Positions 60,814 through 64,000 of a stretch of 64,000 bases of DNA are shown in pieces. Position 1 is the first letter of the stretch. Each line of letters starts with the position of its first letter. The DNA is from Acytostelium subglobosum LB1 (Eukaryota > Evosea > Eumycetozoa > Acytosteliales > Acytosteliaceae). The stretch covers positions 434,001-498,000 of the forward strand of contig NW_012236514.1 in NCBI RefSeq assembly GCF_000787575.1, read 5' to 3'. The notes under the pieces are model-generated. The model saw only the letters and a program-made list of their open reading frames with translations, was not told where the DNA came from and made no database searches. The position numbers were made by a program, and so were the translations under genes.

Positions 60814-61640
60814 GATGATTGTGAGTCAACAATATTGTTGTTGTCGTTGGCAGAGGTGTTGGCATCCGTCCACATTACGGTGTCCATTGCTGCGGCAGCT
60901 ACATTGTCCATTGCGTACACTGGCTGAACAGCATGTTGTACAGGTAACTCTTGGTCTCGTTGATGTTGTAGCACTTGTGGTAGTTGTTGGTGTTGATAAT
61001 GACAGGGAGATTGATCCATTGATTGGAGGAGGGGGATGGATGGCTGGATGCTGCTGGATGTGGCTTGATTTGGAAGGAGGTCTAAACTTTGGAATCAATA
61101 ATGAAGAGTAACTGACTGGATGGGTCGTCTCTACTTATTAACATTATAAAGGTGGGAGTAGTGCTTTGAGTTGGTACAAGTGGCATTGGAGTTGTAGTAT
61201 GAATGACAGGGTTGTGGAATGAATGATTGAGTGATTGAGTGATTGAGTGAGTGAGTGATGGAGTGATGGAGTGATGGATGGATGGATGAAGAGATAGTAA
61301 AGTATGAGTTGATTATGATTATGATATATTTGTTGTTGGACTTGGGGAGGAGAGTGGAATTGATTGTAATCTTGGAAGGTGAGTGAGTATGTTTAGTTGA
61401 ACCCTATACGACCAGGCGTTATTAAAAGAAATGATTGAGGTACGCACTCTGGTTGGTGCGCATGCGACTCCGACGATCGAGGTCTCGAAGCTTCTTTCCA
61501 TCTATCCATCCAGGAGCTCCTCAATCCACAGTACACGACACGACACGACACGACACGTGTGAAGCTTACCTTGATCGAGCTTAGAAGCAAGAAAGTTGCG
61601 TAACCTCTCCAGGGAACAAGAGGTTGACCACGAGGCCTCG
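60814..61640 (-). CDS. Tentative multi-exon gene, basic/Gln-rich protein
   Basis: Three splice-consistent pieces on the minus strand: an exon ending at 61570 (ERLRNFLASKLDQ, donor GTAAGC; start not resolved), an exon 61501-61448 (GKKLRDLDRRSRMRTNQ) and an exon 61081-60814 rich in Gln, Pro and Ser (LLPNQATSSSIQPS ... VYAMDNVAAAAMD) that ends at a perfect GTAAGT donor. Phases agree at each join. The basic stretch could be a DNA- or RNA-binding segment, but I recognise no family. The second intron would be 366 bases, long for this genome, and both ends of the gene are open. Treat as a candidate only. Confidence 0.3.
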
Positions 61641-62596
61641 CCTCACCCTATTGTGGTCCTTGGGCAACACACACATAGTCATCAACATCACCATCATCAA
61701 CTTCCTTGAATTGGATTAGATTAGGTAAGGTCGATATTTAGAAACAACTTGTCCAATCCAGGGCCAAGGCCAGCTTAGTAAGTCTAACTAGGTAGGCACA
61801 CCTCGAGGATATATCCTAAACAGCTCGACAACAACGCACACACTCACGCATACTCCATACATTGATTGAAGAGGAAGGTTGAACGTTGGAGGACTGATTG
61901 ATGAATGATTGATCGATCCAATTGCTGATCGATTGACACACCATCATATCGGGTTCATCTGTGCCACTAATGTTGGTGATGGTCTTTGGTTAATGTGCTG
62001 GCTAGGGTGTCGGTGACAGGTGCAATGGCCCAACCATCAATGGAGATGTCAAGCTGGAGGAGGTCTGTTTCAGAGCTCCTGGCCTTGTGACCTTTATCTA
62101 CCCTCCATTATCATTCACAAACTTATGTTTATGTTGAAACAAAAAGTTCCCTCTATGGGCATTGCTTGTTTGATCAATCAATCAAATAAATATCCAAAGT
62201 GGGAATGGGCACCAACAACTACAAATAAATGGGTTCACTAAATTTATCATCACTCCAGCCCCTTGTAACACCATCACTTCTTTTAAAACTTTGGATGTTT
62301 GTGGATATGATGGATGATGATGACGTTGTTGCCTGTTGCCAATCAAACATCACGACTGCTACTTCCCAAAAGAACAGGAAGTAGGATACATCAGTAAGTA
62401 GATATCTATATTACCCAGGGGCACGCACGACCTTAATCAATAACACAACCACACACCATCTAAGTTGAACTTTAACTACATGACATCCAATATCGGGCAT
62501 CGATGGCTACACTTAATGGGGTAAAGTACATGTTGTAGAAGGAGTTTATTGTGTTGTGTTGTGAGGGTAGGAAGAACAGGGAAGATGGAAGAGAGC
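61641..62596. other. Intergenic, no clear gene
   Basis: 956 bases with AT-rich tracts and several short frames. One plus-strand frame near 62005-62120 (NGDVKLEEVCFRAPG) looks slightly protein-like but has no start, splice sites or match. I see nothing else. Confidence 0.35.
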
Positions 62597-64000
62597 TCAG
62601 TTGAACATTCTTCTGGCTGACATTGTTTTCTTCCTTGCCACAACTTCGTTGGGGTTGGTCGAGTACAATGGAGTGGTCTGACCCATGATCATTACAGAAG
62701 TGGCACGATCATCACCAAAGTAGAAGTAGGCAATCTCGTAGTTCTCACCCATTGTCATGTACCAACAAGTGTCCAGCGAGGCATCGGCCACCTGTATCCT
62801 CTTGAGAGTTGGTGTCTCTGAAGAGAACTCCGTCACGTTGAAGGTTCTGCCATCACAGAAGTCTGCAGTGAGTTGTTCTCCATTCTCCATCACACGGAAA
62901 CATTCACCATTGATATCGTCCAGGTAGAGACCAACAAAGGCAGAGTTAGGGAGTGAGGCCTTGTGTGGAGAGGTGTTGACTGGCACACCTGGGATCTGGA
63001 TTGGTGATCCAGCCTCCCTCAATACAGCGTCAAAGGCAGGGATGAGGATGTCCATGGCATCCATCATCCAGACGTCCTCAGTGTTGATGAAGAGCATTGC
63101 AGAGATGAACACACCGAGACGATACTCTCTCACCAGACCAAGTTGTGAACGGTATCCATCAAGTGCACCGGCCTTCTCTCTAATCCAAAGGTTGTTCTGG
63201 GTACTGAAGAAGGTCTCCCATGGTGTTCCGTATGATGACTGGCCATCATTGACGAGGTAGACACCAGCTTGGATGGCTTGGTGCACAGTTGAGGAGTCAA
63301 GGATCACATTCTCCTCTGACAACCAGAAGGCAGCATATCTTGCCATGTCACGACCAGAAGAGTACAGTCCTCCCATTGGAGTACCCCAGCCAAGTGGGTA
63401 GATGTCGGCGGCAGAGTAGGTACCATTGTCCAAGTTTAGACCAACAGCCATACGGTCCTTGATGTCATCGTAGTAGTAGGATGAGTTCAGCATTCCAAGT
63501 GGATTGAGGATCTTCTCCTGTACATAGTCCTCGTACAACTTGTTGGCAGCCTTCTCACAAGTACGACCAAGTACAGACATTCCAAGGTTGGAGTAATGGA
63601 CATGGTAGTATTGTGGTAGGATGAGGAAGGTCTCGCCCAATCTCTCCAAGATAGTGGCTTCACTACACTTGGTTGGATCCTGGAGTTCATCAAAGTTACA
63701 TGGCACCTCTCTTGGCAAACCAGTCTGATGGGATGCCAATTGACGGAAGGTAATCTCTCGGGCAGTTCCATATGGATCACGAACGGTGAACTCTGGGTAA
63801 TACTTTGAGACAGGGTCATCAAGAGATATAATACCTCTATCCCTCAATTCATACATCATCAAATCAGTGAAGGTCTTTGTAATACTAGCAATTCTTACAC
63901 TAATCATTGTACAAAAAGACAGTTAATACCAGTAAGTATGATGTGAAGAATGATTAATAACTTACGTGTTATCAATGGTTAGAGGTGGAGACTTTGGATC
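62597..64000 (-). CDS. Beta-lactamase-family serine hydrolase (5' end outside window)
   Basis: Exons 63899-62597 and 64000-63966, the latter continuing past the edge; the intron has a GTAAGT donor and ATTAG acceptor and keeps phase. The visible 446 residues begin DPKSPPLTID and include the class C/penicillin-binding SxxK motif in RIASITKTF, the second motif YSN in HYSNLG, and a third-motif region before GYRSQLG. The last third (about 310-446) is a lipocalin-like beta domain often found after this fold. Such proteins in eukaryotes (LACTB, AmpC-like) are usually peptidases or esterases; dictyostelids have several that carry a signal peptide, which would lie outside the window. Confident of fold, not of substrate. 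Confidence 0.92.

Noticed and set aside
1-64000. CRISPR arrays, operons, bacterial-type origins or riboswitches
   Set aside because: The spliceosomal introns and gene families show nuclear eukaryotic DNA; no regularly spaced repeats with unique spacers were seen.

Overview
The window is nuclear DNA from a social amoeba (Dictyostelia). Supporting signs are short GT-AG introns of about 60-120 bases rich in CAAT/TCAA tetranucleotides, CAA-coded glutamine runs, an FNIP-repeat protein, a Dictyostelium-type tandem cell-interior repeat protein, and an aralar-type carrier, CHD remodeller and PP2A subunits closest in arrangement to dictyostelid ones. Coding regions use many C- and G-ending codons, so this is not the very AT-rich D. 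discoideum. I cannot fix the genus from sequence alone.

Layout. 1-8547: the 3' end of an FF-domain (Prp40-like) splicing factor (+), a full 8-exon CHD1-type chromatin remodeller (+), and a CDC34-type ubiquitin-conjugating enzyme (-). 10460-12199: PP2A B55 regulatory subunit (+). 12200-14469: a repeat graveyard holding a decayed piece of the neighbouring repeat-protein family, two 5'-truncated non-LTR retrotransposon copies (-) and a tRNA-Ala-like gene (-). 14470-18925: a large two-exon protein made of two related halves. 19301-23566: a VKOR-thioredoxin fusion (+), a protein with three ILEI-type domains (-), and an F-box-like/FNIP protein (+). 23553-30876 (all -): M1 aminopeptidase, glutathionyl-hydroquinone reductase, and an aralar-like calcium-binding mitochondrial carrier. 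32870-37395: MDM12-like ERMES subunit (+), CaCA cation exchanger (-), DUF1294-like membrane protein (+), RPF1 Brix protein (-). 37597-47152 (all -): RCC1-RhoGAP protein, a small PH/FERM-like protein, PYROXD2-like oxidoreductase, and an unknown coiled-coil acidic protein. 47800-55390: a very large ankyrin-WGR-PARP protein (+) whose reading frame is shifted twice. 56186-59660: PP2A B56 subunit (+) and a PHO80-like cyclin (-). 59661-62596: mostly gene-poor, with one tentative minus-strand gene. 62597-64000: a beta-lactamase-like serine hydrolase (-), cut by the right edge.

The genes are mainly unrelated housekeeping functions packed on both strands; no operon-like logic is visible. Two themes recur: phosphatase 2A (B55 and B56 subunits) and mitochondria (AGC carrier, MDM12, possibly PYROXD2). 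Gene models below were built by hand from splice sites and reading-frame phase; every complete model except the PARP gene closes to a whole number of codons. The PARP gene closes only after discounting exactly two extra bases.
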